Positions 7,688-16,400 of a DNA stretch of 34,101 nucleotides are shown here, piece by piece. The DNA is from Sphingobacteriaceae bacterium (lineage in GTDB: Bacteria > Bacteroidota > Bacteroidia > B-17B0 > Aurantibacillaceae), in NCBI GenBank assembly GCA_023251725.1, contig JAHEYG010000029.1, positions 1 to 34,101 on the forward strand, given 5' to 3'. The position numbers and the translations under genes were made by a program. The notes under the pieces were generated by a model. That model did no database searches. It saw only the letters and a program-made list of their open reading frames with translations, and had not been told where the DNA came from. Numbering within the stretch: position 1 is the first letter of the stretch; every line of letters begins with the position of its first letter.

Positions 7688-9292
7688 ATGGTAAATCATT
7701 TTAAAAAAATTATTTTCTGCATTTTCCTGATTTGTTTTTACATCCTTACTCATGCAAAACAAAGTCAGCTCGATTCATTAAAAAAAATCTTCAATAGTGG
7801 CAGCCACGATACCACAAGGCTCAAAGCTCTGGTTGGCATAACCGAAATACTGGCCTCAACAAATCCAGATACAGTAATCGGGCTTTGTAACACAGCAATT
7901 GATATTGTTAATAAAAATTTGGCCGATGCGAATAAATCCGAAAAAGGCGTTTATTTGTTTGTAAAATCTACCGCCATCAACAACATTGGTTTCATTTACC
8001 AAATGCGGGGCAATATTCCGGTGGCATTGGAATATTATGAAAAGAGTATGAAAATTCAGGAAGAAATTGGCGACAAATCAGGACTCGCAAACTCGCTGAA
8101 CAACATCGGCTTCATTTACAAGCAGCGTGGTGATGTTAAAAAAGCGTTGGGATACTGGAATAAAAGTTTAAAAATAAGACAAGAAATTAACGACAAAGCG
8201 GGAATCGCAAACTCATTGAACAACCTTGGGTTGATTTATAGACAACAAGGCGACATACCAAAAGCGATTGACTATTTCATGAAAAGTTTGAAAATACGAG
8301 AAGAAATTAACGATAAGCAGGGCGTTTCAACTTCGCTTAACAATTTGGGGCTGGTTTATAAACAGCAGGGCGACGCTGTAAAAGCGCTTGAATATTATTT
8401 GAAAAGTTTGAGAATTGCCGAAGAGCTTGGCGATAAAGTACGCGTTGCTTATGCGCTCAACAACATTGGCTCAATGTATAAAGAAAAAAATAATTATACG
8501 AAGGCGTTTGATTATTATCGCAGAAGTTTGTTGCTAAGGGAGGAAATAAAAGATAAAAAAGGAATTGCTGAATCGTTAAACAATATTGGCTATCTTTTTC
8601 AGCGACAGGGTAATTTGGAAAAAGCAGAGGAGTTTCTTCTAAAAAGTTTAAAAATTCAGGAAGAAATACAGGATAAGTCGGCGGTGTCGCTTGTGCTAAC
8701 TAGCATTTCGTCGGTTTATCTCGAAAAAGGAAAGGTGAATAAAGCGTTTGCTTTTGCAACACGCTCAATGAAGCTTGCAAAAGAACTTGGTTCTCCCGAA
8801 AACATACGGTACTCTTCTCAATTACTTTACGAAGTTTACAAAAAACAAAAACAATTTAAACCCTCTTTAGAAATGCATGAGTTGTACATTCAAATGCGCG
8901 ACAGTATTAATAATGCTGAAACCAGAAAAGCCAGTGTGAAAAAACAATTCCAGTACGAATACGAAAAAAAGACGACAGCCGACAGTGTAAAAAATGTGGA
9001 GCAATTAAAGCAGGAAAAGCTAAAATACGAACACGAAATTCAGCAACAGAAAACTTATACTTATGGGGGAGTAATTGGTTTTCTATTAATGATTATTGTT
9101 GCAGCAGTTTCGTTTCGCGCGTTTAAACAAAAACAAAAAGCGAACGAAATAATATCGCGCCAAAAATTAATTGTTGATGAAAAACAAAAAGAAATTTTAG
9201 ATAGTATTTATTATGCAAAACGCATTCAAACCGCGCTAATCACTTCCGAAAAATATATTGGTAAGAATATTGACCGATTAAATAAAAATTAG
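7688..9292 (+). CDS. TPR-repeat membrane protein, third paralog, very regular repeats
   Basis: This 534-residue protein has a signal peptide (residues 1 to about 24). It carries about seven near-identical 40-residue TPR_12 units (residues about 95-375, pattern SLNNLGLIYRQQGD-PKA-DYF-KSLKIREEI-DK), whose DNA repeats with a period of 120 bases. A membrane helix lies near residues 456-478, and the same cytoplasmic tail (DEKQKEILDSIYYAKRIQ) ends ENI-DRLNKN-like. The regular array suggests recent unit duplication. The start follows the upstream stop with no gap. The stop is one base from the end of the convergent minus-strand gene, leaving no room for a terminator. It probably works with the two upstream paralogs, and the partner is not visible here. 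Confidence 0.85.
   Translation: MVNHFKKIIFCIFLICFYILTHAKQSQLDSLKKIFNSGSHDTTRLKALVGITEILASTNPDTVIGLCNTAIDIVNKNLADANKSEKGVYLFVKSTAINNIGFIYQMRGNIPVALEYYEKSMKIQEEIGDKSGLANSLNNIGFIYKQRGDVKKALGYWNKSLKIRQEINDKAGIANSLNNLGLIYRQQGDIPKAIDYFMKSLKIREEINDKQGVSTSLNNLGLVYKQQGDAVKALEYYLKSLRIAEELGDKVRVAYALNNIGSMYKEKNNYTKAFDYYRRSLLLREEIKDKKGIAESLNNIGYLFQRQGNLEKAEEFLLKSLKIQEEIQDKSAVSLVLTSISSVYLEKGKVNKAFAFATRSMKLAKELGSPENIRYSSQLLYEVYKKQKQFKPSLEMHELYIQMRDSINNAETRKASVKKQFQYEYEKKTTADSVKNVEQLKQEKLKYEHEIQQQKTYTYGGVIGFLLMIIVAAVSFRAFKQKQKANEIISRQKLIVDEKQKEILDSIYYAKRIQTALITSEKYIGKNIDRLNKN
9179..9213 (+). repeat. 35-bp exact repeat in the tail of TPR paralog 3 (partner at 6052-6086)
   Basis: Identical to 6052-6086 over 35 bases, including synonymous positions. 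Confidence 0.8.
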
Positions 9293-9293
9293 A

Positions 9294-9839
9294 TCAGTCA
9301 GCGGCCGCCGCATCTTCTATTTTGCTCATTTTTGCAGCCGTATATTTACCACTCACCCACTCCACTATTTTACCATCTTTATCCAAAACGTAAAAATAAG
9401 GCTCTTTATCATCGGTAACGTTAAATTTCTTTTTTAGCATTTTTATATCGGTGTCCGAATCAACAATGTATTTCCAAAATTCTTTATCAGTACCGTTCTT
9501 AAAATCCTCAACTGCTTTTTTAAAAATGGAAATCATCGGAACAAAATAAAAATACACATCGTAAACTTCCGCCATATCGAAATTATTTTTTCCTGATTCG
9601 CTTTTTTTGACAAATGTTTCATACATGGGGTTCAGCCATTTTTTTAATTCCACTTCCGCGTCGCGGTTATACACCAATCCCACCACTGTAAATTTTGTAT
9701 TCTTACCCGAAATCGTTACCGGTTTATTTTCTAAATTCTTTCCCAGCATCATCGGAAAAGTTTCTCCTTTTTGTCCTAATAATGATTGTGCCATTCCAAA
9801 AACACAAAACGCGAACATAAATCCAAAATACTTTTTCAT
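9294..9839 (-). CDS. secreted protein, possibly thioredoxin-fold/ATP10-like without CXXC
   Basis: This 181-residue protein has a signal peptide (residues 1 to about 22, ending SLLGQ). The order of elements recalls redoxin-type folds: a 'GKNLENKPVTISG' strand, a hydrophobic FTVVGLVYNRDAE strand, a helix, a 'YDVYFYFVPMISI' strand, and a late 'EPYFYVLDKDGKIVEWVSG' beta hairpin like that of thioredoxin-fold proteins. No CXXC or peroxidatic cysteine is visible in the mature part, so it is unlikely to be a redox enzyme. The fold assignment is tentative. It lies 19 bases downstream of rpiB on the same strand, so the two are probably co-transcribed. Confidence 0.7.
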   Translation of the reverse strand: MKKYFGFMFAFCVFGMAQSLLGQKGETFPMMLGKNLENKPVTISGKNTKFTVVGLVYNRDAEVELKKWLNPMYETFVKKSESGKNNFDMAEVYDVYFYFVPMISIFKKAVEDFKNGTDKEFWKYIVDSDTDIKMLKKKFNVTDDKEPYFYVLDKDGKIVEWVSGKYTAAKMSKIEDAAAAD

Positions 9840-9858
9840 AATTTTATTTTTTTTAAGT

Positions 9859-10290
9859 TTAACAAATATCTATTTTTTCTATTCTTCCCTGGTGGCGACC
9901 GCCCTCAAACACCGCGCTCATAAAGGCCTCCGCGCAAGCGAACGCTTCTTCCTTAGTAATAAATCGTGCAGGCAGCGCCATCACATTAGCATCGTTGTGT
10001 TGTCGCGCTAACGAAGCCACTTCGCTGTTCCAGCATAAGGCACCGCGAATTCCTTTATGTTTATTTACACTCATATTTATTCCGTTACCGCTTCCACAAA
10101 TAACAATTCCTAAATTACTTTCTATACTTAAAACCGAATTTGCAACGGCGTGTCCGTAATCGGGATAATCTGCTCTTTCAGAACTAAAACATCCTTTATC
10201 AAAAACAACTACATTCTTATTTTTTAAATAATTTATTACTTCTTGTTTTAACTCAAAGCCGGCGTGATCGCTACCAATTGAAATATTCAT
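9859..10290 (-). CDS. rpiB: ribose-5-phosphate isomerase B
   Basis: This cytoplasmic isomerase interconverts ribulose-5-phosphate and ribose-5-phosphate in the pentose phosphate pathway. It has 143 residues, the normal length for the RpiB/LacA family. Visible signatures are the start 'ISIGSDHAGFELKQ', the substrate-binding DYPDYGHAVA, the active-site cysteine loop with Cys65 in VICGSGNGINM, 'KHKGIRGALCWN', and 'ARQHNDANVMALPARF'. It heads a short minus-strand unit with the secreted protein downstream. A promoter of the Bacteroidota type lies just upstream (10314-10346). Confidence 0.95.
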   Translation of the reverse strand: MNISIGSDHAGFELKQEVINYLKNKNVVVFDKGCFSSERADYPDYGHAVANSVLSIESNLGIVICGSGNGINMSVNKHKGIRGALCWNSEVASLARQHNDANVMALPARFITKEEAFACAEAFMSAVFEGGRHQGRIEKIDIC

Positions 10291-10313
10291 TTTTTTATGC
10301 AGATTAATTCTTA

Positions 10314-10346
10314 CAAAAATACACTTTGTTGGTAATTAGTAATCAA
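10314..10346 (-). promoter_or_regulatory. predicted rpiB promoter
   Basis: Reading the minus strand: TTG (10346-10344), 22 bases, then TATTTTTG (10321-10314), an exact TAnnTTTG match, followed about 23 bases later by the rpiB ATG. The -33 end overlaps one copy of the AACGTTAATTA repeat. Confidence 0.6.
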
Positions 10347-10523
10347 CGTTAATTAACACTCATAACTTATGTAGCTGTAAACTAGACTAAGTTAATTCAC
10401 AACAACAGTGTGTTTGTGTGTTCATATGTTTATTTACCGTTAAGAATTAATCAACTTCTTATTCGGGTCTTGTTCGTTTAAAATGTTATGCCGAAGCCCT
10501 TTGTTAATTGCAACACAAAATCA

Positions 10524-10592
10524 TAATAAGTTTGCTTTATTTCTTAGAGGTTTATTAGTCGCAACAACCTCTGCTTTTACATAAACTTATTA
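10524..10592. repeat. nested inverted repeats (possible cruciform or RNA structure)
   Basis: The outer arms are TAATAAGTTT (about 10524-10533) and AAACTTATTA (about 10583-10592). The inner arms are AGAGGTT (about 10546-10552) and AACCTCT (about 10565-10571) with a 12-13 base loop. Both stems are perfect. The 3' outer arm runs into the ATTAACGTTAAT palindrome. Confidence 0.65.
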
Positions 10593-10634
10593 ACGTTAAT
10601 TACCACTAACAAATTTAATTATTTTACTGTTGTT

Positions 10635-10666
10635 TTGATTACCAGCCCTTTAATATCTTACCTTTG
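10635..10666 (+). promoter_or_regulatory. predicted nadA promoter
   Basis: TTG (10635-10637), 21 bases, then TACCTTTG (10659-10666), an exact match to the Bacteroidota -7 element. Transcription would start near 10673, giving a leader of about 120 bases that contains the TTTAAACGTTTAAA palindrome. Confidence 0.6.
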
Positions 10667-10710
10667 TTAATAGCTTTGTTAACCAAAGTTTATAAACTAA
10701 ATATGCAAGT

Positions 10711-10724
10711 TTTAAACGTTTAAA
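10711..10724. promoter_or_regulatory. 14-bp perfect palindrome upstream of nadA
   Basis: TTTAAACGTTTAAA is self-complementary over all 14 bases and lies between the predicted nadA promoter and its start codon. It could be a dimeric repressor operator, but the regulator is unknown. Confidence 0.4.
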
Positions 10725-10794
10725 TTATAACAACACTAACACCCTATAATAATACAATATATTTTATTTTAAAATTTAATATTATATATATAAT

Positions 10795-11772
10795 ATGAAT
10801 TTGGAAAAAGGTTACCTCGAAAAAAAAATTGATTTATCGCTTGACTTGTTTGAAGAAATAAGTTATCTTAAGAAGGAAAAAAATGCCGTTATTCTCGCTC
10901 ACTACTATCAAGATTCTGACATACAAGATATTGCCGATTTTATTGGAGATAGTTTAGGACTTGCCCAGCAAGCTCAAAAAAGTACAGCTGATATTATTTT
11001 ATTTGCCGGAGTACATTTTATGGCAGAAACCGCAAAAATTTTAAATCCGAAAAAAAAAGTTTTGATTCCTGATTTAAATGCCGGTTGTTCTTTAGCAGAT
11101 TCTTGTCCTCCGAAATTATTTTCTGAATTTAAAAATAATCATCCCAATCATATTGTTATCACCTATATTAATTGTACTGCCGAAATTAAAGCTTTGTCGG
11201 ATATAATTTGCACCAGCAGTAATGCTGTTCAAATTGTTGAAAGTTTACCGAAAGATCAGAAAATTATTTTTGCTCCGGATAAAAATTTGGGAGCATATAT
11301 TAATAAAAAAATCGGGCGAAAAATGGTTTTATGGAATGGCGCCTGTATGGTTCATGAAATTTTTTCGTTAGAGAAAATAACAAAAATAAAATCGCAGCAT
11401 CCAACAGCCGAATTAATTGCACACCCCGAATGTGAAGAAAATATTTTAGAGGTTGCTAATTTTATAGGAAGCACAACTGCATTATTAAATTATACAAAAA
11501 AGTCAAATTCAAACGAATTTATTGTGGCTACCGAAACCGGAATTTTACATCAGATGCAAAAACTAAATCCCAAAAAAACATTTATACCCGCACCACCTAA
11601 TAATAATTGTGCTTGTAATGATTGTCCACACATGAAATTAAACACCCTCGAAAAAATTTACATAGCCTTAAAATACGAGCAGCCAGAGTTATTAATGGAC
11701 GAAAACCTTCTAAACCAAGCTAAAAAACCAATTTTGACAATGTTAGAACTTTCAGCTAAATTTGGATTATAA
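10795..11772 (+). CDS. nadA: quinolinate synthase NadA
   Basis: This cytoplasmic iron-sulfur enzyme condenses iminoaspartate with dihydroxyacetone phosphate to quinolinate in de novo NAD synthesis. It has 325 residues, normal length. Signatures are '[21 protein letters not shown]', the first cysteine region [10 protein letters not shown] (Cys98 and Cys103), WNGACMVHE (Cys184), AHPECEE and the C-terminal CACNDCPHM (Cys272, Cys274, Cys277). One cysteine from each of the three regions normally holds the 4Fe-4S cluster. The usual partner nadB is not in the window. The gene heads what looks like an operon with the MORN protein, histidine kinase and response regulator (gaps 22, 6 and 30 bases). Its long leader carries a palindrome that may regulate it. 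Confidence 0.96.
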   Translation: MNLEKGYLEKKIDLSLDLFEEISYLKKEKNAVILAHYYQDSDIQDIADFIGDSLGLAQQAQKSTADIILFAGVHFMAETAKILNPKKKVLIPDLNAGCSLADSCPPKLFSEFKNNHPNHIVITYINCTAEIKALSDIICTSSNAVQIVESLPKDQKIIFAPDKNLGAYINKKIGRKMVLWNGACMVHEIFSLEKITKIKSQHPTAELIAHPECEENILEVANFIGSTTALLNYTKKSNSNEFIVATETGILHQMQKLNPKKTFIPAPPNNNCACNDCPHMKLNTLEKIYIALKYEQPELLMDENLLNQAKKPILTMLELSAKFGL

Positions 11773-11782
11773 GCATTTTAAT

Positions 11783-11787
11783 AGGAG
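11783..11787 (+). promoter_or_regulatory. Shine-Dalgarno AGGAG that supports a TTG start
   Basis: AGGAG ends seven bases before TTG at 11795. Such sites are uncommon in Bacteroidota. Its spacing supports this start for the MORN protein over the earlier in-frame TTG at 11762, which would lie inside nadA and would hide the signal peptide. Confidence 0.55.
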
Positions 11788-11794
11788 ATTTATT

Positions 11795-13468
11795 TTGAAG
11801 TCATTTAAACATATTATTTTTTTAATTCTTAATTCTACATTCTTAATTATTAATTCTCAAGTTACCAATCCCAACGGGTATAATAAATTTTATTACGATA
11901 ATGGCGCCATTTCTTCAGAAGGCTTAATGAAAGATGATAAGCCGGATGGTTATTGGAAAAATTATTATAAGAATGGAAAAGTAAAAACGGAAGGTAACCG
12001 TAAGAATTTTTTATTGGACAGTATTTGGAAATTTTATTCTGAAAATGGTCGACTTACAAAAAGTATTCATTACGATGAGGGGAAAAAAAACGGTAACGTT
12101 TGTAATTACGATACTGGGCAAAAAATAACCTCGCTCGAAATTTTTAAAAACGATATTAAACAAGGTATCACAAAATATTTTTATCGCAGCGGAAAAATAA
12201 AACAAACGTTGCCTTATGAAAATGGTAGGCCTAACGGAATTTCTTACGAATTTTCTCCCGACTCGCTCGTGATTGCTATTTACGAATACAAAGGAGGAAT
12301 TTTACAAAGCACCGATAAAATTAACCGAACAGACGTGGAAGGAAAAAAACAAGGCGCCTGGAAAGAATTTTATGATGATGGAAAAGTAAAAAAAGAAATT
12401 CGCTACAACGATGATGTGCTCGATGGTTATGTAAAAGAATATAATGTAAAAGGGAGTTTAATTAAAACCGAAAAATTTAATTTTGGGAAACAAATTTTTA
12501 ACGCTCCCGAATTAGCAGCTATCGAAATTTATAAAACGTATTATGAAGACGGCACATTAAAATATGAAGGTCCGTATTCCGACGGCTATCCCATAGGAAC
12601 GCATTATCACTATCGCCAGAAATACCAATGCGACTCGGCGCTTTATAGAAGAGACGATACCACTGATATTTTTATTCATAAATGGGTTTGTGGTAATGTT
12701 CCGGTTCCGGATTCAGCCACCGGATATAATGAAGGGGTGGTTATTGAAAAAGGCGCCGTTGACAGTTTGAGAAACAAAATTGGAATGTGGACCGAATATC
12801 ACAACACAGGCGAGTTTCGTGCAAAAGGATTATTTGCCAATGGAAACAGAATTGGCGATTGGATGTTTTATTATCCCGGTGGAAAAATTGAACAAAAAGG
12901 CAAGTATGATAAAAAAGGACACACTCAGGGAATTTGGCAATGGTATTATGAAAACGGCGCTTTAATGCGGCAAGAACTTTATGTGAACGGAAAGCGCGAA
13001 GGATTAATGACAGATTATACCGAGGATGGAAAAATTTTAACCAAAGGAAATTATTTCGACAATTTAAAAGAAGGATTATGGGTTTATGAAACCACCGAAT
13101 ACAAAGAAATTGGAAAATACACAGCTGATAAACAAGATAGCTTGTGGCGTACTTATTACATGCCTAAAGAAAAGCCGCGGATGGAAGGCCGCTACCTTAA
13201 CGGTGAACCCGAAGGACTTCATAGCTGGTATTACCGCAATGGTAAAAAAATGTTTTATGGAAATTACGCCGGCGGATTAAAACAAGGCGATTGGCATTTT
13301 TACGATGAAGATGGAAATAATTATTTAACAATAACTTTTGAAAACGATATTGAAACTAAATTTATGGGAGTAAAAATTAGACCAACTTATGAAGAAAGTT
13401 TGCGCGATTATTCTAATATTCCGAAAAAAGGCTCCTTAGAAAAAACCGATAATATCAAAAAACAGTAA
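11795..13468 (+). CDS. secreted MORN-repeat protein (YwqK-like)
   Basis: The protein has 557 residues if started at TTG 11795, where an AGGAG sits seven bases upstream and the product begins with a signal-like hydrophobic stretch (KSFKHIIFLILNSTF, ending NSQ). The rest is an array of MORN-variant repeats of about 22-25 residues. Each has the pattern Y-ENG-L---G-Y--G---G-W--YY, for example 'WQWYYENGALMRQELYVNGK', spread over residues about 25-520. The C-terminus is charged and has no type IX sorting domain that I recognise. Such repeats are often annotated as YwqK-family antitoxin, but nothing here supports a toxin partner. Function unknown, perhaps an envelope protein. It is followed six bases later, in the same frame, by the kinase gene. 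Confidence 0.8.
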   Translation: MKSFKHIIFLILNSTFLIINSQVTNPNGYNKFYYDNGAISSEGLMKDDKPDGYWKNYYKNGKVKTEGNRKNFLLDSIWKFYSENGRLTKSIHYDEGKKNGNVCNYDTGQKITSLEIFKNDIKQGITKYFYRSGKIKQTLPYENGRPNGISYEFSPDSLVIAIYEYKGGILQSTDKINRTDVEGKKQGAWKEFYDDGKVKKEIRYNDDVLDGYVKEYNVKGSLIKTEKFNFGKQIFNAPELAAIEIYKTYYEDGTLKYEGPYSDGYPIGTHYHYRQKYQCDSALYRRDDTTDIFIHKWVCGNVPVPDSATGYNEGVVIEKGAVDSLRNKIGMWTEYHNTGEFRAKGLFANGNRIGDWMFYYPGGKIEQKGKYDKKGHTQGIWQWYYENGALMRQELYVNGKREGLMTDYTEDGKILTKGNYFDNLKEGLWVYETTEYKEIGKYTADKQDSLWRTYYMPKEKPRMEGRYLNGEPEGLHSWYYRNGKKMFYGNYAGGLKQGDWHFYDEDGNNYLTITFENDIETKFMGVKIRPTYEESLRDYSNIPKKGSLEKTDNIKKQ

Positions 13469-13474
13469 TGTAAT

Positions 13475-16400
13475 TTGAAGAAAGTTGATTTAAATAATTA
13501 TCAATCTTTAAGCGCCCTTGAGAACTTACCGGCGGCGGTTGCTATTTTCGATAATAAAAATGTGTATTACATCAATAAAAAAACAATCGAAATTTTAAAA
13601 CTTCCAAAAAACTGTAGGCAAAACATTAAGCAACTATCTATCTTTGATTACATTTTACCAATTTATCACAAACGAATAAAAGAGAGCAATAAAAAAATTG
13701 TTTCCGGAAGTGAATTTCCGTTTTTTGAATTTAAAATTAAAGACGCAAAGGGTAATATTATTGACATTGAAGCAAAATCAAACGCTGTTATTTTTAATGG
13801 AAAAATAGTAGCGCAAACCGTTTTTAATGTAATTACAGAGCGAGTTAAGGAAACAGAAAATTTAGTTGAGTCGCGAGTGGTTTTAGATTTAGTGGGAGAA
13901 AATAATACAGATATTATTTTTAAGTACGATTATTTTCCTGAAGAAAAATACACCTTTATGAGCGACTCAATTAAAAATGTATTGGGATACTCGCCAAAAG
14001 ATTTTTATAACGATAAAAGGTTTGCTGCTAAAATTATTCATCCTTTAGATAGAAAAAAAATTCCTTCGAATAAAAAAGAGTTTACTAAAACCAAAATAAA
14101 GAATAAAACCTCGTTGGTTAGATACAACAAGAAAGATAAATCTATCGCCTGGATAGAAACGTATTATTCCTATATAAAAGACGCTAAAGGAAGAATTATT
14201 TCACAATTAGGGATTTGCAGAGACATTACTAAGCTAAAACAAAAAGAAGAAGAATTAAATCAAAAATGGAGTAATTATCGCGAATTATTAAACGAAGCGC
14301 CCATTGCTTTTTTTATTCATAAGGATTATTGTTTGTTGTGTAATAACGAAGCGATAAAAATATTGGGAGAAAAATCACCCGAAAAAGTCATTGGTAAAAA
14401 TTTAATTAATTATATTATTCCGGATCAACAAACGAAAGCCCGTAGCAGATTAAAATTAGTGTTGGCAGGGGCCGAGTTGGGCTTTATACCATACAAGATC
14501 ACCAACACGAAAGGAAAAATTATTGAGGTAGAACTAAAATCGGTTCCCGTAAAGTACGAGGGAGAAAGCTGTATGCTCACTATTATGCAGGACGTTTCTG
14601 ATAAAGTAATTTATGCCAAAGAAAAACTAAGAGCCGAGATCGCCGAAGAACACAATAAACAACTGGTAGAAGAAATTCAGCAACGTAAACGCGCCGAAGA
14701 AAAATTAAATACAATATTCAATACCTCTACTCATATAATATGGACTATTAATTTAAATTACGAAATAACATCCTATAATAAAAACTACGAAAATCAATTA
14801 AAAAAATATTATAAAAGAGGGCTCGATAAAAATATAAATCTTAAAAAACTCTATAAACAAATTTTAGATAAAGATGTATATGATTTGTGGATGGAAAAAT
14901 ATAAGGAAGCCTTTAGTGGAAAATATGTAATTTTTGAAACAGTTAAAGTAGTGGATGTTAACGAAAGCATTTATAGGGAAGTTTATTTTAGTCCGATAAA
15001 AAACCAGAAAGGTAAAGTAGAAGGAGTGGTGGCTATTTCGCATAATATTACTGAACGTAAAACCAATGAAAAATTAGCGAAAGAACAAACCGCTAAGCTC
15101 GCCGCAATTTTTGAAAGCAGTACGCATTTGGTATGGACCGTTAATAAGAATTTAGAAGTAACCTCGTTCAATAAAAATTTTTATAATGTTATGCGCGAGA
15201 AGTATAATATTAAATTAAAACTTAACTCTCCGGTTCACGAAATACTCAATAAAAAATTTCAAAACGTTTATCGTAATTATTGGAACCCCTTATATAAACG
15301 CGCCTTTAATGGAGAAAAATTAAAATTTGAAAAGCCTGACTTCGGTAATAAAAACGAAGAAATTTACCGCGAAATTTTTATTAATCCAATTTATAATGAG
15401 TCGAATGAAATTAGTGAAGTATCTTGTATTGCTCACGACATTACCGAAAATAAAAAAAATGAGGAGCAAATCCTTGAGCAGTCATCCAGACTAAAAGCAA
15501 TTTTTGAAAGCGGCGCGCAGTTAATGTGGACGGTTAATACAAACATTGCATTTACATCCTTTAATAAAAACTTTTATAATGCTATTAAAGATTTATATGG
15601 TGTTTATCCCGAATTAAATAAAAACCTTCATCGGCCAAAAAAACAATTTGCCACCAACGAGTATCATAAATTTTGGATCGGTAAATACGAGTTGGCTATT
15701 GGTGGCAAGGTGGTTGAGTTTATAACGGAGAGAACAAACACTTCCGGAAAAAAAATATTCCGCCAAATGTTTTTACACCCCATTTTCAATCAAAAAAAAG
15801 AAGTGGTAGAAGTTTCTTGTATGGGAATTGATATCACAGATAAAGTATTAAACGAACAAAAAATAATAAGTCAGGCCGCTAAACTAAGTTCAATTTTCGA
15901 CGGTAGCTCGCATTATATTTGGACCGTGGATAGAAATTTCAATCTCACCTCGTTCAATAAAAATTACAGCGAATTACTTACAAAAATATATGGCACCGAG
16001 CCAAAACAAGGTTTTGCACTCGATCGCGGAAAAATGTTGAGCGACGAAAAATACATTAATTGGCTCAATGAACAATATAACCAGGCTTTTAATGGAAGAA
16101 CACTTAATTTTGAATTTTCGCTCATCGATGTTGAAAATAATAAAGTGCATTTAGATGTTTTTTTAAACCCCGTTTACGAAAACGGAAAAATTGTTGAGGT
16201 GTCGGGTGTTTCTCACGACGTTACTGAAAAGAAAATAAACGAAGGCCGAATCACCCAATCCCTAAAAGAAAAAGAAGTGCTTTTAAAAGAAGTTCATCAT
16301 CGGGTAAAAAATAATATGCAGGTAATTTCCAGTATTCTTAATTTGCAATCTTCTTATGTAAAAGACGAGTATGCGCTTAGCCTTCTAAAGGAAAGTCAGA

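Larger units (their letters stand above)
10291..10794. other. 504-bp non-coding divergent region rich in palindromes and repeats
   Basis: No convincing gene is seen on either strand. It contains: an 11-bp direct repeat AACGTTAATTA (10345-10355 and 10592-10602); three copies of CTTTGTTAA (10499, 10662, 10674); and palindromes GTTAATTAAC (10348-10357), ATTAACGTTAAT (10589-10600) and TTTAAACGTTTAAA (10711-10724). It also holds a 7-bp inverted repeat TAACTTA/TAAGTTA (10363-10369 and 10388-10394) and a nested two-stem structure at 10524-10592. It has predicted promoters for rpiB and nadA at its two sides. No exact DnaA box (TTATnCACA) is seen. The nearest is TAATTCACA at 10393-10401. Confidence 0.7.

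Noticed and set aside
7970..8780. CRISPR-like periodicity
   Set aside because: The 120-bp period encodes TPR units in one uninterrupted frame. There are no short palindromic repeats with unique spacers.
9607..10011. 134-codon plus-strand frame across the secreted-protein and rpiB genes
   Set aside because: It overlaps two well-supported minus-strand genes in antisense and has no family resemblance.
10393..10401. DnaA box
   Set aside because: TAATTCACA differs by one base from TTATnCACA and is a single site, which is too weak to name an origin on.
11762..11794. Earlier TTG start for the MORN protein
   Set aside because: It lies inside nadA and places a polar, basic stretch before the signal-like segment. 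The TTG at 11795 has a correctly spaced AGGAG.
11795..13468. Toxin-antitoxin function suggested by the YwqK-family name
   Set aside because: The MORN repeats match that label, but no toxin gene is adjacent and the protein looks secreted.
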